From Pseudoalteromonas neustonica (GTDB lineage: Bacteria; Pseudomonadota; Gammaproteobacteria; Enterobacterales; Alteromonadaceae): a stretch of DNA of 64,000 bases. Positions within the stretch are counted from its first letter, which is position 1, and each line of letters begins with the position of its first letter. The translations under genes and the position numbers were made by a program. The stretch covers positions 186,001 through 250,000 of the forward strand of contig NZ_BDDS01000006.1 in assembly GCF_001653135.1 (NCBI RefSeq), given 5' to 3'. Shown here piece by piece: positions 25,339 through 34,651 of this stretch. The notes beneath the pieces were generated by a model, which did no database searches, was not told where the DNA came from, and saw only the letters and a program-made list of their open reading frames with translations.

Positions 25339-28116
25339 ATGCAGAGTAAATTTTCTTCTCCTGTGAAAGGCTTATTGCCTCTTTTTTTAATAATAAACCT
25401 AGCGGTAACAGCACTCGCGGTTGTTGCTTATTCATTTTACCCAAGCCAGCAATTCGATATTAAAGCAACTAAAGATACGCCAAGCTTAATTGTATTGGCC
25501 GAGCAATTGAATGCACCTTTAGTTGATGCCCTGACCAGACCCGGGCAAGATAATGTAAAGCAGTTACTTGATTTAAGCTCTATCCTTAATAACGAGTTTG
25601 ATTATTACCTCTATCGATATTCACCAACTCAACCACTGCAGCTAGTCTTTGCTAGTAATAAGGACAAGATTGAACCAATCAAGCTTCAACAGCATAAAGT
25701 TCAACAAGGGATCCTTCATCACCTGCTAAGCTTAAATGATCAGCCTGTTGGAGAATTAATTATAAGACAAAAAATCAGTTCGCCCTCTCTTTTACCACAA
25801 CACTCAATTGAGTTGGCTATAGCTTTAGCCATAGCTGCTTTTATTTGTCTATTTTTGTTAGCTTTATTTTTCAATGTGTATATCAATACACGGATCCGTA
25901 AAAGCAGTGATTTACTTGCTAATGAGTTAGAGGGCATTACCAAATCAGGTAACTATAAAAGTAGTGTAAATGAGCAGCTTGATCTGGGCCTTAATATTGT
26001 GGCTAAAAATATCAACCACCTACTTGAGCAAGTACAAAACGCAATAAATAATAATGACGTCGCACAGCAAGATTTACATAAGCTACAAAGTAGCCTAGAA
26101 ACTGAGGTTCATAACCGTACTTTAGCCCTTGAAAAAGCGAGTCAAAGAGCTGAACAAGCCAGTGAAGCAAAAACCACGTTTTTAGCGACTATGAGCCACG
26201 AAATACGCACACCAATGAATGGTGTTATTGGTACAATTGATTTACTACGCCAAACAGAGCTCGATGGCGCACAACATCGTCTAAGTACAATAATACGTGA
26301 ATCTGCATTTTCTTTATTAGGTATTCTTGATGACATCCTCGACTTCTCAAAAATTGAAGCCGGAAAATTAAATATCGACCCAATCCCATTTTCAGTATCC
26401 GATACTATTGAAGAAGTGGCTCGTGTTTTATCATCAATTGCCAAAAAACGTCAATTAGAGCTAGAGCTCGCTATTGCCCCTGATATTCCAATTAACCTAA
26501 TTGGTGACACAGTGCGTGTTCGCCAAGTACTTTATAATTTATGTAGTAATGCAATTAAGTTTACCAGTACCGATGATAAACGCTTAGGACATGTGCGTAT
26601 TGCCGTAGAGGTAGCACAAAATACAGCTGACCACTTTACTCTACGCTTTAGTGTTAGCGACAATGGTAAAGGCATGAATCAAGCGCAACTGCGTGAAATA
26701 TTTAATCCCTTCATTCAAGCTGAGGGGTCTATTACTCGCGAATATGGCGGCACGGGTTTAGGCTTATCTATCTGTAAAAGTTTAACTGAATTAATGTTGG
26801 GATCTATTGAGGTTACCAGTGATATAGGTATCGGTAGTGATTTTGTTGTTGAGCTACCATTTAGCACTGAGAACACCATAAAGTATGCCCACAAAAACAC
26901 ACTAAAAGACCACCGCGTAGTACTTGTTACTGACCACCCGACTCGACAGCAAACACTTAATCGTTACCTATCCTTTATGGGCGCTAAAACAATCGTCACA
27001 CAAAGTCCACAACAGATAGAGGAACATCAAGATAGTCACGGGGTGATTTGGGTACTTGATGGTATAGACTCAATGGACGATATAAATTACCTGTTACGCC
27101 GATTACTTTATACGCTAGAGGATAATAACCAACAAGTGGTTGTGCTAAGCAAGTTAGACGAAGCTGCAATAAACCATAAAAACATTTTTTACCTAAATGC
27201 TGCGCCTTTATGTAAATCAAACTTTATGATGTCTCTGCTAGTTGCTGCTGGTTTACACACGCCTAGACAAGTAAAGCCAGTTAAAACACTAAATAATTAC
27301 TTGAATGTTGAACAAGCCAGAGAAGAAAATAAACTCGTATTGCTTGTTGAAGACAATATTTTAAATCAACAGGTATTAACCGATCAGTTGCATTTACTTG
27401 GTTATGGGGTTGAAGTCGCTGATAATGGTGAGCAAGGTTTAAAAATGTGGCAAACAGGTCGTTACCCACTTATTTTAACTGATTTGCATATGCCAAAAAT
27501 GTCTGGTTACGACATGGTAGAAAAAATACGTGATGAAGCCGCTCTTTTAGAAGATATAAACGCTCAGCCTTATGTTATTGCGGTAACTGCAAATGCATTA
27601 AAAGGCGAGAAAGAGCGCTGTTTAAATGCCGGTATTAATGATTTTATAACAAAACCCATTGAGCTCAATACCCTTGAAGCAACACTTGAGCAATGGAGTG
27701 TAAAAAGCAAACAAGGGCCATTGCCAGACGCTATAAGCAAACCTGTTACACCGATTAATATGGATGTACTTGCTAAATATATTAATAACGATGAGGCAAA
27801 ACAAATTCGTTTTTTCAAAATGTATTTAGAGCAAAGCCATATATTAACAAAAGATATCAATACGGCCATTATGACAAATGACTTTGAAAGCATTGTTGAG
27901 GCATGCCATCAGCTAAAGTCTATATCTAAAACTATTGGCGCTGAAAAAATTGCAGAGTTAGCTGAAGAGTTTGAAAGCCATGCTAAAGAACAAGATTTAA
28001 CTAGTGATCAACTAATTGAGCAACGCGATAACCTAGAAATTGAATACTCGAAAGTGGCAATGTTTCTAAAAGAACAAGTGCGAAATGCCGAAAAACAAGA
28101 TGAACTCAACGAATGA
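25339..28116 (+). CDS. Hybrid sensor histidine kinase (TM-HisKA-HATPase-REC-Hpt)
   Basis: The 925-residue protein has two membrane helices (about residues 12-35 and 160-183) enclosing a periplasmic sensor region of ~125 residues. A coiled linker follows, then HisKA (MSHEIRTPMNGV, phosphorylated H287), HATPase_c (N-box LCSNAIKFT, then GGTGLGLSI), a degenerate REC-like region, a true REC domain (ILTDLHMPKMSGY, D715) and an Hpt domain (ACHQLKSISK, H857). The order resembles BarA, but I do not see a clear HAMP, so the name is withheld. It would run a His-Asp-His relay to a separate response regulator that is not adjacent. It is monocistronic with a terminator behind it; the tRNA operon lies upstream in the opposite direction. 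Confidence 0.88.
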   Translation: MQSKFSSPVKGLLPLFLIINLAVTALAVVAYSFYPSQQFDIKATKDTPSLIVLAEQLNAPLVDALTRPGQDNVKQLLDLSSILNNEFDYYLYRYSPTQPLQLVFASNKDKIEPIKLQQHKVQQGILHHLLSLNDQPVGELIIRQKISSPSLLPQHSIELAIALAIAAFICLFLLALFFNVYINTRIRKSSDLLANELEGITKSGNYKSSVNEQLDLGLNIVAKNINHLLEQVQNAINNNDVAQQDLHKLQSSLETEVHNRTLALEKASQRAEQASEAKTTFLATMSHEIRTPMNGVIGTIDLLRQTELDGAQHRLSTIIRESAFSLLGILDDILDFSKIEAGKLNIDPIPFSVSDTIEEVARVLSSIAKKRQLELELAIAPDIPINLIGDTVRVRQVLYNLCSNAIKFTSTDDKRLGHVRIAVEVAQNTADHFTLRFSVSDNGKGMNQAQLREIFNPFIQAEGSITREYGGTGLGLSICKSLTELMLGSIEVTSDIGIGSDFVVELPFSTENTIKYAHKNTLKDHRVVLVTDHPTRQQTLNRYLSFMGAKTIVTQSPQQIEEHQDSHGVIWVLDGIDSMDDINYLLRRLLYTLEDNNQQVVVLSKLDEAAINHKNIFYLNAAPLCKSNFMMSLLVAAGLHTPRQVKPVKTLNNYLNVEQAREENKLVLLVEDNILNQQVLTDQLHLLGYGVEVADNGEQGLKMWQTGRYPLILTDLHMPKMSGYDMVEKIRDEAALLEDINAQPYVIAVTANALKGEKERCLNAGINDFITKPIELNTLEATLEQWSVKSKQGPLPDAISKPVTPINMDVLAKYINNDEAKQIRFFKMYLEQSHILTKDINTAIMTNDFESIVEACHQLKSISKTIGAEKIAELAEEFESHAKEQDLTSDQLIEQRDNLEIEYSKVAMFLKEQVRNAEKQDELNE

Positions 28117-28132
28117 GTTAATTGAGTTAAAT

Positions 28133-28158
28133 AAAAAGGGCTAAATTAGCCCTTTTTA
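28133..28158. terminator. Bidirectional terminator
   Basis: AAAAAGGGCTAAATTAGCCC followed by TTTTT: a 9-bp stem with A-run and T-run on both sides, between the convergent hybrid kinase gene and yggX. Confidence 0.85.
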
Positions 28159-28171
28159 TTTGCTTTGAAAA

Positions 28172-28444
28172 CTATTTTTCTGGTGGACGGTAACCTTCAA
28201 TTTCCACATCTTTATCTTCAAATAAAAAACCAACCATTTGCTCTTCTAAAAAAGTACGATGCTCAGGATCCATCATATTTAAATGTTTTTCGTTAATCAG
28301 CATTGTTTGCTTATGTTGCCATTGTGCAAATGCTTCTTTTGAAATGTTATTAAAAATCTTTTCACCAAGCTCACCTGGGTAAAGCTGAAAACCAAGCCCT
28401 TCGGCTTCTTTTTGTAATTTTTGACAAAATACAGTGCGTGCCAT
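28172..28444 (-). CDS. yggX: Fe(2+)-trafficking protein YggX
   Basis: The 90-residue protein matches YggX in length and sequence: [17 protein letters not shown] with the conserved Cys7, and then [19 protein letters not shown] and [19 protein letters not shown]. It protects Fe-S clusters and helps iron supply under oxidative stress. It lies 31 bp after mutY in the same order as in E. coli; MutY contains an Fe-S cluster, so the association is sensible. A terminator follows. Confidence 0.96.
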   Translation of the reverse strand: MARTVFCQKLQKEAEGLGFQLYPGELGEKIFNNISKEAFAQWQHKQTMLINEKHLNMMDPEHRTFLEEQMVGFLFEDKDVEIEGYRPPEK

Positions 28445-28475
28445 GATTGCTCTCTTGTGCTCTGTTAAAACGATA

Positions 28476-29543
28476 TTAGCTAGTGTAAACCATTGCGCTG
28501 ATTTGTTTAACTAGCTTTTTAGTTGGAGCCGCTAAACCGACCTCGATTGACTCATCAAGTGGGTACCATACTAATTGCCGTTCATTTACCACATCGGGTA
28601 CTTTATGCAAAATAAGTACATGCGGGTTAATGGTTAATTCAAAGTGCGAAAATACATGAGTAAACGGCTCAACGGCCTCGGTTACCACATCAAGCCCTTG
28701 CTGCGCTAAAAAAGTATCTAACTGAGATTTTTGCTCGAATTCAAAAAAACTAAATAAACCGCCCCAAATTCCGGAACTAGGTCTTTTTTCCATTAAGACT
28801 TTATCATCACATTGAATAATTAATTGATGACATGCTTTCTTAGGCACTGCCTTTTTTGGTTTAGAATGCGGAAATTGTTTCACCTGCTCCGTTTTATATG
28901 CTCCACAACGCGATCGCAACGGGCAAGGCTCGCAATCAAACTTACTACGAGAGCAAAGGCTAGCGCCTAAGTCCATCATTGCTTGGTTGAACTGCGTTAC
29001 TTGCTTTTCCGGGGTTAACTGCTCTGATAGTTGCCAGAGTTGATTTTCAACTTTCTTTACCCCGTACCAACCTTCAATCATAAAAAACCGAGCAAGCACA
29101 CGCTTAGCATTACCATCTAAAATTGGGTGATGCTGACCAAGTGACAGCGATAAAACCGCCCCAGCGGTCGAGCGCCCTATTCCGGGCAAGGCAACAACTT
29201 CATCTAACGTTGTTGGGAACTCACCATTGTATTGATCTCGTACTATTTTTGCCGTTTTATGCAAGTTACGCGCTCGGGCGTAATAGCCCAATCCCGTCCA
29301 GTGATGCAGTACTTGATCTTCATCTGCATTTGCTAAAGCAATAATATCAGGAAAACTTTGCATAAACTTTTCAAAATAAGGAATAACAGTAACGACTTGG
29401 GTTTGTTGTAGCATCACCTCAGACACCCAGACTTTATAAGGTGTTTTATTTAATTGCCAAGGCAAGGTTTTACGCCCATAAAGATGATACCAATCGACTA
29501 CTTGCTGTGAAAACCAGCTTGTTTCACTGTTGTTTAACTTCAA
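28476..29543 (-). CDS. mutY: Adenine DNA glycosylase MutY
   Basis: The 355-residue enzyme removes adenine mispaired with 8-oxoguanine. Visible features are the catalytic Glu in [12 protein letters not shown], the helix-hairpin-helix [16 protein letters not shown], the catalytic Asp in [12 protein letters not shown], and the Cys ligands of a 4Fe-4S cluster in the C-x6-C-x2-C-x5-C arrangement ([17 protein letters not shown]). The NUDIX-like C-terminal domain with the [10 protein letters not shown] segment recognises 8-oxoG. Followed by yggX; divergent from trmB with ~170 bp between them. Confidence 0.97.
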   Translation of the reverse strand: MKLNNSETSWFSQQVVDWYHLYGRKTLPWQLNKTPYKVWVSEVMLQQTQVVTVIPYFEKFMQSFPDIIALANADEDQVLHHWTGLGYYARARNLHKTAKIVRDQYNGEFPTTLDEVVALPGIGRSTAGAVLSLSLGQHHPILDGNAKRVLARFFMIEGWYGVKKVENQLWQLSEQLTPEKQVTQFNQAMMDLGASLCSRSKFDCEPCPLRSRCGAYKTEQVKQFPHSKPKKAVPKKACHQLIIQCDDKVLMEKRPSSGIWGGLFSFFEFEQKSQLDTFLAQQGLDVVTEAVEPFTHVFSHFELTINPHVLILHKVPDVVNERQLVWYPLDESIEVGLAAPTKKLVKQISAMVYTS

Positions 29544-29710
29544 AATAACTACTTTTTTAAACCCGCCCCTTAATGGCGCTCAGTCTATTGCAGTGAGTTA
29601 AAATATCAAGTTATAAACATGCGCAAAAGATAAGGCCTTGTGATCAACGCCGTGGTCAGGGATAATATGCCACCATTTTAAGACATGTTGTTTTCATCAG
29701 GCCAAAATAT

Positions 29711-30436
29711 ATGAGTGATTCAAGTAACGATAACCTTGAGCAAGCGAAGCAAGAAGGTAGATATATTCGTACAATTCGCAGCTTTGTTAAACGCGAAGGT
29801 CGTTTGACTAAAGGACAAGCTGCGGCAATTGAAAAATGCTGGCCAACTATGGGGCTTGAGCATCAACAGGGTATGCTTGATTTAGCCCAAGTATTTGGCA
29901 ATGACAACGATGTTGTTTTAGAAATCGGTTTTGGTATGGGTAAGTCATTGGTCGAAATGGCCAAAAGCGCACCGCACCTTAACTTTATCGGTATTGAAGT
30001 ACACCGCCCAGGTGTTGGTGCATGTTTGATGGATGCTGATGAAGCAGGCATCACTAATTTACGTATTTTTGAACATGACGCTGTTGAAGTATTTGCTGAT
30101 TGTATTGCACAAGGCAGCATTACCACAGTGCAATTATTCTTTCCGGATCCATGGCATAAAAAACGCCATCACAAACGCCGTATCGTACAACCAGCATTTG
30201 TTGAAAGCCTGCGCAGTAAATTAAAAATTGGCGGTGTTTTTCACATGGCAACTGACTGGGAAAACTACGCTGAGCACATGCTCGAAGTAATGCAAACTGC
30301 TGAACACTTTAAAAACCAGTCAGAAACTAACGATTACGTACCACGACCTGATTTACGTCCTTTGACGAAATTTGAGCAACGCGGTCATCGTTTAGGCCAT
30401 GGCGTTTGGGATTTAATGTTCGAACGCATTAGTTAA
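29711..30436 (+). CDS. trmB: tRNA (guanine-N7)-methyltransferase TrmB
   Basis: The 241-residue SAM-dependent enzyme methylates G46 of tRNAs. The SAM-binding segment [17 protein letters not shown] is followed by [15 protein letters not shown], the acidic FEHDAVEVF, and the catalytic [17 protein letters not shown]. These are specific to TrmB. The location opposite mutY-yggX is conserved in gammaproteobacteria. The rsmC gene follows after 28 bp and may be cotranscribed. Confidence 0.97.
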   Translation: MSDSSNDNLEQAKQEGRYIRTIRSFVKREGRLTKGQAAAIEKCWPTMGLEHQQGMLDLAQVFGNDNDVVLEIGFGMGKSLVEMAKSAPHLNFIGIEVHRPGVGACLMDADEAGITNLRIFEHDAVEVFADCIAQGSITTVQLFFPDPWHKKRHHKRRIVQPAFVESLRSKLKIGGVFHMATDWENYAEHMLEVMQTAEHFKNQSETNDYVPRPDLRPLTKFEQRGHRLGHGVWDLMFERIS

Positions 30437-30464
30437 ATCAATTAATTTTAAGGCAAAGCCATTT

Positions 30465-31490
30465 ATGAGCGCATTAACCAACCCAAGTTCACTTTTACTA
30501 CGCAATAGCGCAAACCTAACGGCGGACTCTATTTTAGTGGTTAATTTTGTACAAGATGGCTTTTTGTCACAGCTACAGCAGTTAAATCCAAACAGCAAGA
30601 TTACAGCCTTTAGCTACAATCATGCTAATGGTGAGTTTGCTAAAAACATCAATGATATTGATGTGTGTGTTAGCCATGAAATAGCAAGTAAACATTTTGA
30701 CTTAGTTATCTATTACTACCCAAAAGCAAAACCAGAAGCCTTGATGACACTTGATAATATACGCGCTGTTATTAACCCTGATGCCGAATTATTGGTTGTT
30801 GGCGAGAATAAAAGCGGCGTAAAATCGATTGAAAAGCAATTTAGTTGCCACTGCGAGTATAGTAATAAAATTGATAGCGCTCGTCATTGTGCCTTGTATT
30901 TATTTTCAGACATAAAAACGTTAGCTGAATTTGCAATAACTCGTTATCACAAACAGTTTAGTGTTGATGTTGCGGGGATTAGTTTCAATGCAATCAGTAT
31001 TCCAGGCGTATTTAATCATGGTGAGCTTGATGGTGGTACAAAAATACTGTTAGAGAATGCACCGACTATTAAATCTGGTAATGTACTCGACTTTGGTTGT
31101 GGTGCAGGCCTTATTGCTACCTTTTTAGGTCTAAAAAACCCAGCATTGAATTTTACCTGTACAGATGTAAGCGCCCTTGCCGCTTATGCAACTACGCAAA
31201 CGTTGGCATTAAATGCGGTAAACGGCAAAGCTTTACTTAGTGATGGTTTAGCTAATGTGACTGGGAAGTTTGAGCTTATTATTTCAAACCCACCATTTCA
31301 TACCGGTATCGCGACTGACTATACTGTAGCCGAACAATTTTTAAGTGGGGCTAAGCAACACTTAACTAAACAAGGTAAACTAACGATTGTTGCTAACTGC
31401 TTTTTGAAATACCCGCCTATTCTAGAAACTCAATTCGGCACTTATCAAACCGTGCATAAAACGAATAAATTTTCAGTTTATAGCAGTTAA
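30465..31490 (+). CDS. rsmC: 16S rRNA (guanine-1207-N2)-methyltransferase RsmC
   Basis: The 341-residue length fits RsmC. The duplicated methyltransferase layout has a degenerate N-terminal half and an active C-terminal half with VLDFGCGAGLIATFLG and the catalytic ISNPPFHTG motif for N2-methylation of guanine. RlmG is the closest alternative; the FHTG and overall length favour RsmC. It acts on assembled 30S subunits. Transcription probably continues from trmB. A hairpin follows at 31528-31560. Confidence 0.88.
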   Translation: MSALTNPSSLLLRNSANLTADSILVVNFVQDGFLSQLQQLNPNSKITAFSYNHANGEFAKNINDIDVCVSHEIASKHFDLVIYYYPKAKPEALMTLDNIRAVINPDAELLVVGENKSGVKSIEKQFSCHCEYSNKIDSARHCALYLFSDIKTLAEFAITRYHKQFSVDVAGISFNAISIPGVFNHGELDGGTKILLENAPTIKSGNVLDFGCGAGLIATFLGLKNPALNFTCTDVSALAAYATTQTLALNAVNGKALLSDGLANVTGKFELIISNPPFHTGIATDYTVAEQFLSGAKQHLTKQGKLTIVANCFLKYPPILETQFGTYQTVHKTNKFSVYSS

Positions 31491-31527
31491 TTACCAGGCT
31501 TTCCCACATTCAGGTCAGGCTTCAATG

Positions 31528-31560
31528 AAGCTGCTAAATAATAAAAAATGGCAGCTTTTT
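31528..31560 (+). terminator. Probable terminator after rsmC
   Basis: AAGCTGC (31528-31534) pairs with GCAGCTT (31551-31557), then T-run. The 16-nt A-rich loop is large, so this is tentative. Confidence 0.5.
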
Positions 31561-31654
31561 AACAATTTTTTTATATTTTTAGTCTCTTTGCTAGGTTTTT
31601 GCTAAACTTACGGCTACTTAAACAAAAAAACAATATTCAGGCTTCATTCCGACA

Positions 31655-33280
31655 ATGCCTAAACCGATACCACAAACAAGTATACGTAAAGCTCTGATCA
31701 GCGCAGTAATGTTTGTTACAGCTTTGTGCTTATCCCTATCGATTTCAATTTCGACTTACCTTGATGTCAAAGAGCAAAAGCTATTAATTATCAATAAACT
31801 GAATATTCTTGCTGAAATCACAGCATTTAACGCTCAAGTAACGGTATTATTTGAAGATAGGAAAACCGAAGAACAACGACTTAAGTCATTTGAAAGCATT
31901 CCATTAGTTAAAAACATCCACATTTATGCTATTGATGAGATATCTAATAAAGCCGTTTTTTTCACCAGTTTCAATGCTAAAAAAACCCCTCCAGTACCAA
32001 TACGCGTTGATAACATTGAAGAGTTAAAAGAACCAAAAATAACTGAAAACTATATAGAATTAATAAAACCAATCATGTACGAAAATGAAGTTAAAGGATA
32101 CGTTTATATACGTGGTGGTTTAGAGCGTCTTAATGCCTACATAAATAAAAAGATCATTGTTGATCTCATTCTGACCTTATTCGTTTTAGTGCTGGTTTAC
32201 TTTGTCGCCAAGCGGATACAAAAACGAATTGTTGATCCAATCGATCAAGTAACCCTTTTACTACAAGATGTGTCAAAAAATCATAACTATAGTGCTCGTG
32301 CACCAAAGACTAACATTACCGAGATAAATATTTTATCGAGTAGTTTGAATATTATGCTGACCCGTACACAAAACCAAATTGAAAGGCACAAGAACGATAA
32401 ACAAGAAATAAAGCAGCTAAACCAAAGCTTAGAAGAAAAAGTTAATCAACGTACCATTGCACTGCGTGAAGCAAATCAAGAGCTATTAGATACCCTTGAG
32501 AGAATGCATCAATATCAAAATCAAATTGTCGAAAGCGAGAAAATGGCGTCTCTTGGTCAAATGGTTGCAGGGGTTGCTCACGAAGTAAATACACCAATTG
32601 GTTTAGGGATCACGGGTTCAACTTTGTTACGCGATAAATTAGCTGAGATCAGTGCCGGATTTGATCAGAAAAAACTTACGTCAAATCAACTCAAGCGTTT
32701 TATTGACGATGGTTTAGAAAACCTAGATTTAATTTATAGAAACCTCAATAGAGCTGCGGAGCTTATTTCAAGCTTTAAAAAAGTTGCCGTTAGTCAAGAT
32801 GGGGAATTAAATGCTTTAGTTAATATCAGTGAGTTAATTTCTGATGTATTACTCTCTATGCGTACTGACTTAAAGTCAAAAGACCCTAAAATAACAACTC
32901 ATTGCCCATCCACCTTAGTAATGGAAACTAAAGCTGGGCCATTGCAGCAAGTGATACAGCAGCTATTGAGCAATTCATTAATTCATGGCTTTAAAGATAG
33001 CATCGATAATGAAATTGAGCTCACTGTCGAGCGCAACGAAAGTAGTTTAATCATTCATTATACCGATAATGGTATTGGCGTAGATAAATCAATTAAGAAA
33101 CGTATTTTTGACCCATTTGTGACCACTAAACGCGGAGAAGGTGGCAGCGGTCTAGGTATGCATTTAGTTTACAACTTAGTAACGCAAGCCTTAGGTGGGA
33201 GTGTTTATTTTGATGAACAAAACCAAGATGGCACCCGTTTCATCATCACCTTGCCATTAAAAGAGGCAACTAAAAGATGA
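31655..33280 (+). CDS. CHASE8-like sensor histidine kinase partnered with YfiR-family protein
   Basis: The 541-residue protein has one helix (about residues 14-35), a periplasmic domain of ~130 residues, a second helix (about 165-187) and HAMP (about 188-240). A coiled coil follows, then HisKA (MVAGVAHEVNTPIG, H309) and HATPase_c (LLSNSLIHGF, GGSGLGMHLV). The periplasmic segment LAEITAFNAQVTVLFEDRKT and the spacing resemble CHASE8, the sensor domain of the diguanylate cyclase YfiN/TpbB. It overlaps the YfiR-family gene by 4 bases. There is no response regulator except arcA, 630 bp downstream, which has its own promoter. The RBS is weak. Confidence 0.85.
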   Translation: MPKPIPQTSIRKALISAVMFVTALCLSLSISISTYLDVKEQKLLIINKLNILAEITAFNAQVTVLFEDRKTEEQRLKSFESIPLVKNIHIYAIDEISNKAVFFTSFNAKKTPPVPIRVDNIEELKEPKITENYIELIKPIMYENEVKGYVYIRGGLERLNAYINKKIIVDLILTLFVLVLVYFVAKRIQKRIVDPIDQVTLLLQDVSKNHNYSARAPKTNITEINILSSSLNIMLTRTQNQIERHKNDKQEIKQLNQSLEEKVNQRTIALREANQELLDTLERMHQYQNQIVESEKMASLGQMVAGVAHEVNTPIGLGITGSTLLRDKLAEISAGFDQKKLTSNQLKRFIDDGLENLDLIYRNLNRAAELISSFKKVAVSQDGELNALVNISELISDVLLSMRTDLKSKDPKITTHCPSTLVMETKAGPLQQVIQQLLSNSLIHGFKDSIDNEIELTVERNESSLIIHYTDNGIGVDKSIKKRIFDPFVTTKRGEGGSGLGMHLVYNLVTQALGGSVYFDEQNQDGTRFIITLPLKEATKR

Positions 33281-33801
33281 TTGCTCGGGTTGTTTTGTTA
33301 ACTATTTTGGCGTTTACTCCCTTTTTATTGCAAGCAAAATCACCAGAGCAAGTAAAGTCTGCTTTCCTATATCAGCTAACAAAGTTTATAGAATTCCCTC
33401 GAAACGATGAAAATAGACAAATAACTTTTTGTTTTTATGATATTGAGCAAGGCATAGGCGCGATATTAAAGGGTAATTCGACACTGAAAATTAAAGATGT
33501 CCCCATTGCCGTCGTCTTAATTAATAAAAACCAACATATTTCTGAACTTTCTCGCTTTTGCGATATCACATACATTGATGAAACATTAGAAGATGATATA
33601 ATCCCTCTTTGGATCGATGCTACTTCCTTAGACACCTTAACAGTTGGTGAAAGCATCAATTTTTTAGATAAAGGTGGTGTTGCCTCCTTGGTCCAAGAAG
33701 GGAATAAAATCCGACTGTATATCAATAAGCAACAGCTATTGCGTAGTAATTTTAAAGTGCAATCTCGAATATTAGCTGTTTCTAAATTTCATCCAAATTG
33801 A
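33277..33801 (+). CDS. YfiR-family periplasmic protein (DUF4154)
   Basis: The 174-residue protein has a signal peptide (MIARVVLLTILAFTPFLLQA), then KSPEQVKSAFLYQLTKFIEFP, which is the typical opening of YfiR/HmsC-type DUF4154 proteins, and the C-terminal GGVASLVQEGNKIRLYINKQQL. In Pseudomonas YfiR binds and restrains the periplasmic CHASE8 domain of YfiN. Here the partner in the same operon is a histidine kinase with a similar sensor. Two Cys (CFYDI; FCDIT) could form a disulphide, as in YfiR redox sensing. It overlaps the kinase gene by 4 bases, so coupling is likely. Confidence 0.85.
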   Translation: MIARVVLLTILAFTPFLLQAKSPEQVKSAFLYQLTKFIEFPRNDENRQITFCFYDIEQGIGAILKGNSTLKIKDVPIAVVLINKNQHISELSRFCDITYIDETLEDDIIPLWIDATSLDTLTVGESINFLDKGGVASLVQEGNKIRLYINKQQLLRSNFKVQSRILAVSKFHPN

Positions 33802-33807
33802 TTTTAC

Positions 33808-33836
33808 TTGTTAACAAATGGATATACTCCTATAAT
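33808..33836 (+). promoter_or_regulatory. Promoter of arcA
   Basis: TTGTTA (33808-33813) and TATAAT (33831-33836) with 17-bp spacing, just after the YfiR-family stop. Start of transcription would be near 33843, giving a leader of ~65 nt. Confidence 0.7.
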
Positions 33837-33842
33837 CTCTGT

Positions 33843-33869
33843 ATTCGGTTTTATAATACAATACCGAAT
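33843..33869 (+). promoter_or_regulatory. Inverted repeat in the arcA leader
   Basis: ATTCGGT and ACCGAAT form 7-bp arms around 13 bases. It lies at the start of the predicted leader, so could be an operator or an RNA hairpin; a second TATAAT also lies in the loop. Confidence 0.4.
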
Positions 33870-33908
33870 TAATTGTAAATAAAATATTCCGAAAAAGGTT
33901 AATTAATA

Positions 33909-34625
33909 ATGCAAACGCCAGTCATTCTGATTGTAGAGGATGAAGACGTAACTCGACTAAACCTCGTTAGTTTATTTGAAGCTGAAGGTTACAAAGTTAT
34001 TGAAGCCATTGATGGCGATGACATGCATGACAAGCTTACAAATAATGATGATGTTAATCTTGTAGTTATGGACATCAACCTGCCAGGCAAAAACGGGCTG
34101 ATTTTAGCACGTGAATTACGTCAAAAGCGTAACGTAGGTCTTATTTTCCTAACCGGTCGTGATAATGATGTTGACCGTATTTTAGGCCTTGAAATTGGTG
34201 CAGACGACTATATAACTAAGCCGTTTAATCCTCGTGAGTTAACTATTCGTGCTCGTAATTTGATTTCTCGTACTGCACTTGGTGGTGAAGAATCAAACCT
34301 TGAAACAAATGGTGTAATCACGTTCAATGGTTGGGAACTTGATGAGAACAGCCGTTGTTTAACATCCCCTGATGGTGATGCTAAACGTTTACCTAAAGGT
34401 GAATACAGAGCACTACGCTTAATGCTAGATTCTCCAGGTCGTATATTTAGCCGTGAACAGCTAATAAAACATATGACTGGTCGTGAATTACGTGCAAATG
34501 ACCGTACTGTTGATGTGACAATTCGTCGCATTAGAAAACACTTTGAAAGCGACAACAGCACATCTGAACTAATCAGCACCATTCATGGTGAAGGTTATCG
34601 CTTCATTGGTAAGATTGATAGTTAA
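33909..34625 (+). CDS. arcA: Aerobic respiration response regulator ArcA
   Basis: The 238-residue protein is nearly collinear with E. coli Arc[17 protein letters not shown], phosphoacceptor D55 in [34 protein letters not shown], then an OmpR-type winged helix with [19 protein letters not shown]. When phosphorylated by ArcB it controls respiratory and TCA cycle genes in response to oxygen. arcB faces it, 27 bp beyond its stop; in E. coli the two genes are far apart. Confidence 0.98.
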   Translation: MQTPVILIVEDEDVTRLNLVSLFEAEGYKVIEAIDGDDMHDKLTNNDDVNLVVMDINLPGKNGLILARELRQKRNVGLIFLTGRDNDVDRILGLEIGADDYITKPFNPRELTIRARNLISRTALGGEESNLETNGVITFNGWELDENSRCLTSPDGDAKRLPKGEYRALRLMLDSPGRIFSREQLIKHMTGRELRANDRTVDVTIRRIRKHFESDNSTSELISTIHGEGYRFIGKIDS

Positions 34626-34640
34626 TATCAATCTTACCAA
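34606..34640. terminator. Long perfect hairpin over the arcA stop codon
   Basis: 15-bp arms TTGGTAAGATTGATA / TATCAATCTTACCAA with a 5-base loop GTTAA that holds the stop codon. There is no T-run. It sits between convergent arcA and arcB and could limit read-through in both directions or stabilise the arcA mRNA 3' end. Confidence 0.6.
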
Positions 34641-34651
34641 AACCCACAGCA

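Noticed and set aside
25205..25444. 79-codon minus-strand ORF upstream of the hybrid kinase
   Set aside because: Overlaps the kinase start on the opposite strand and has no homology-like features.
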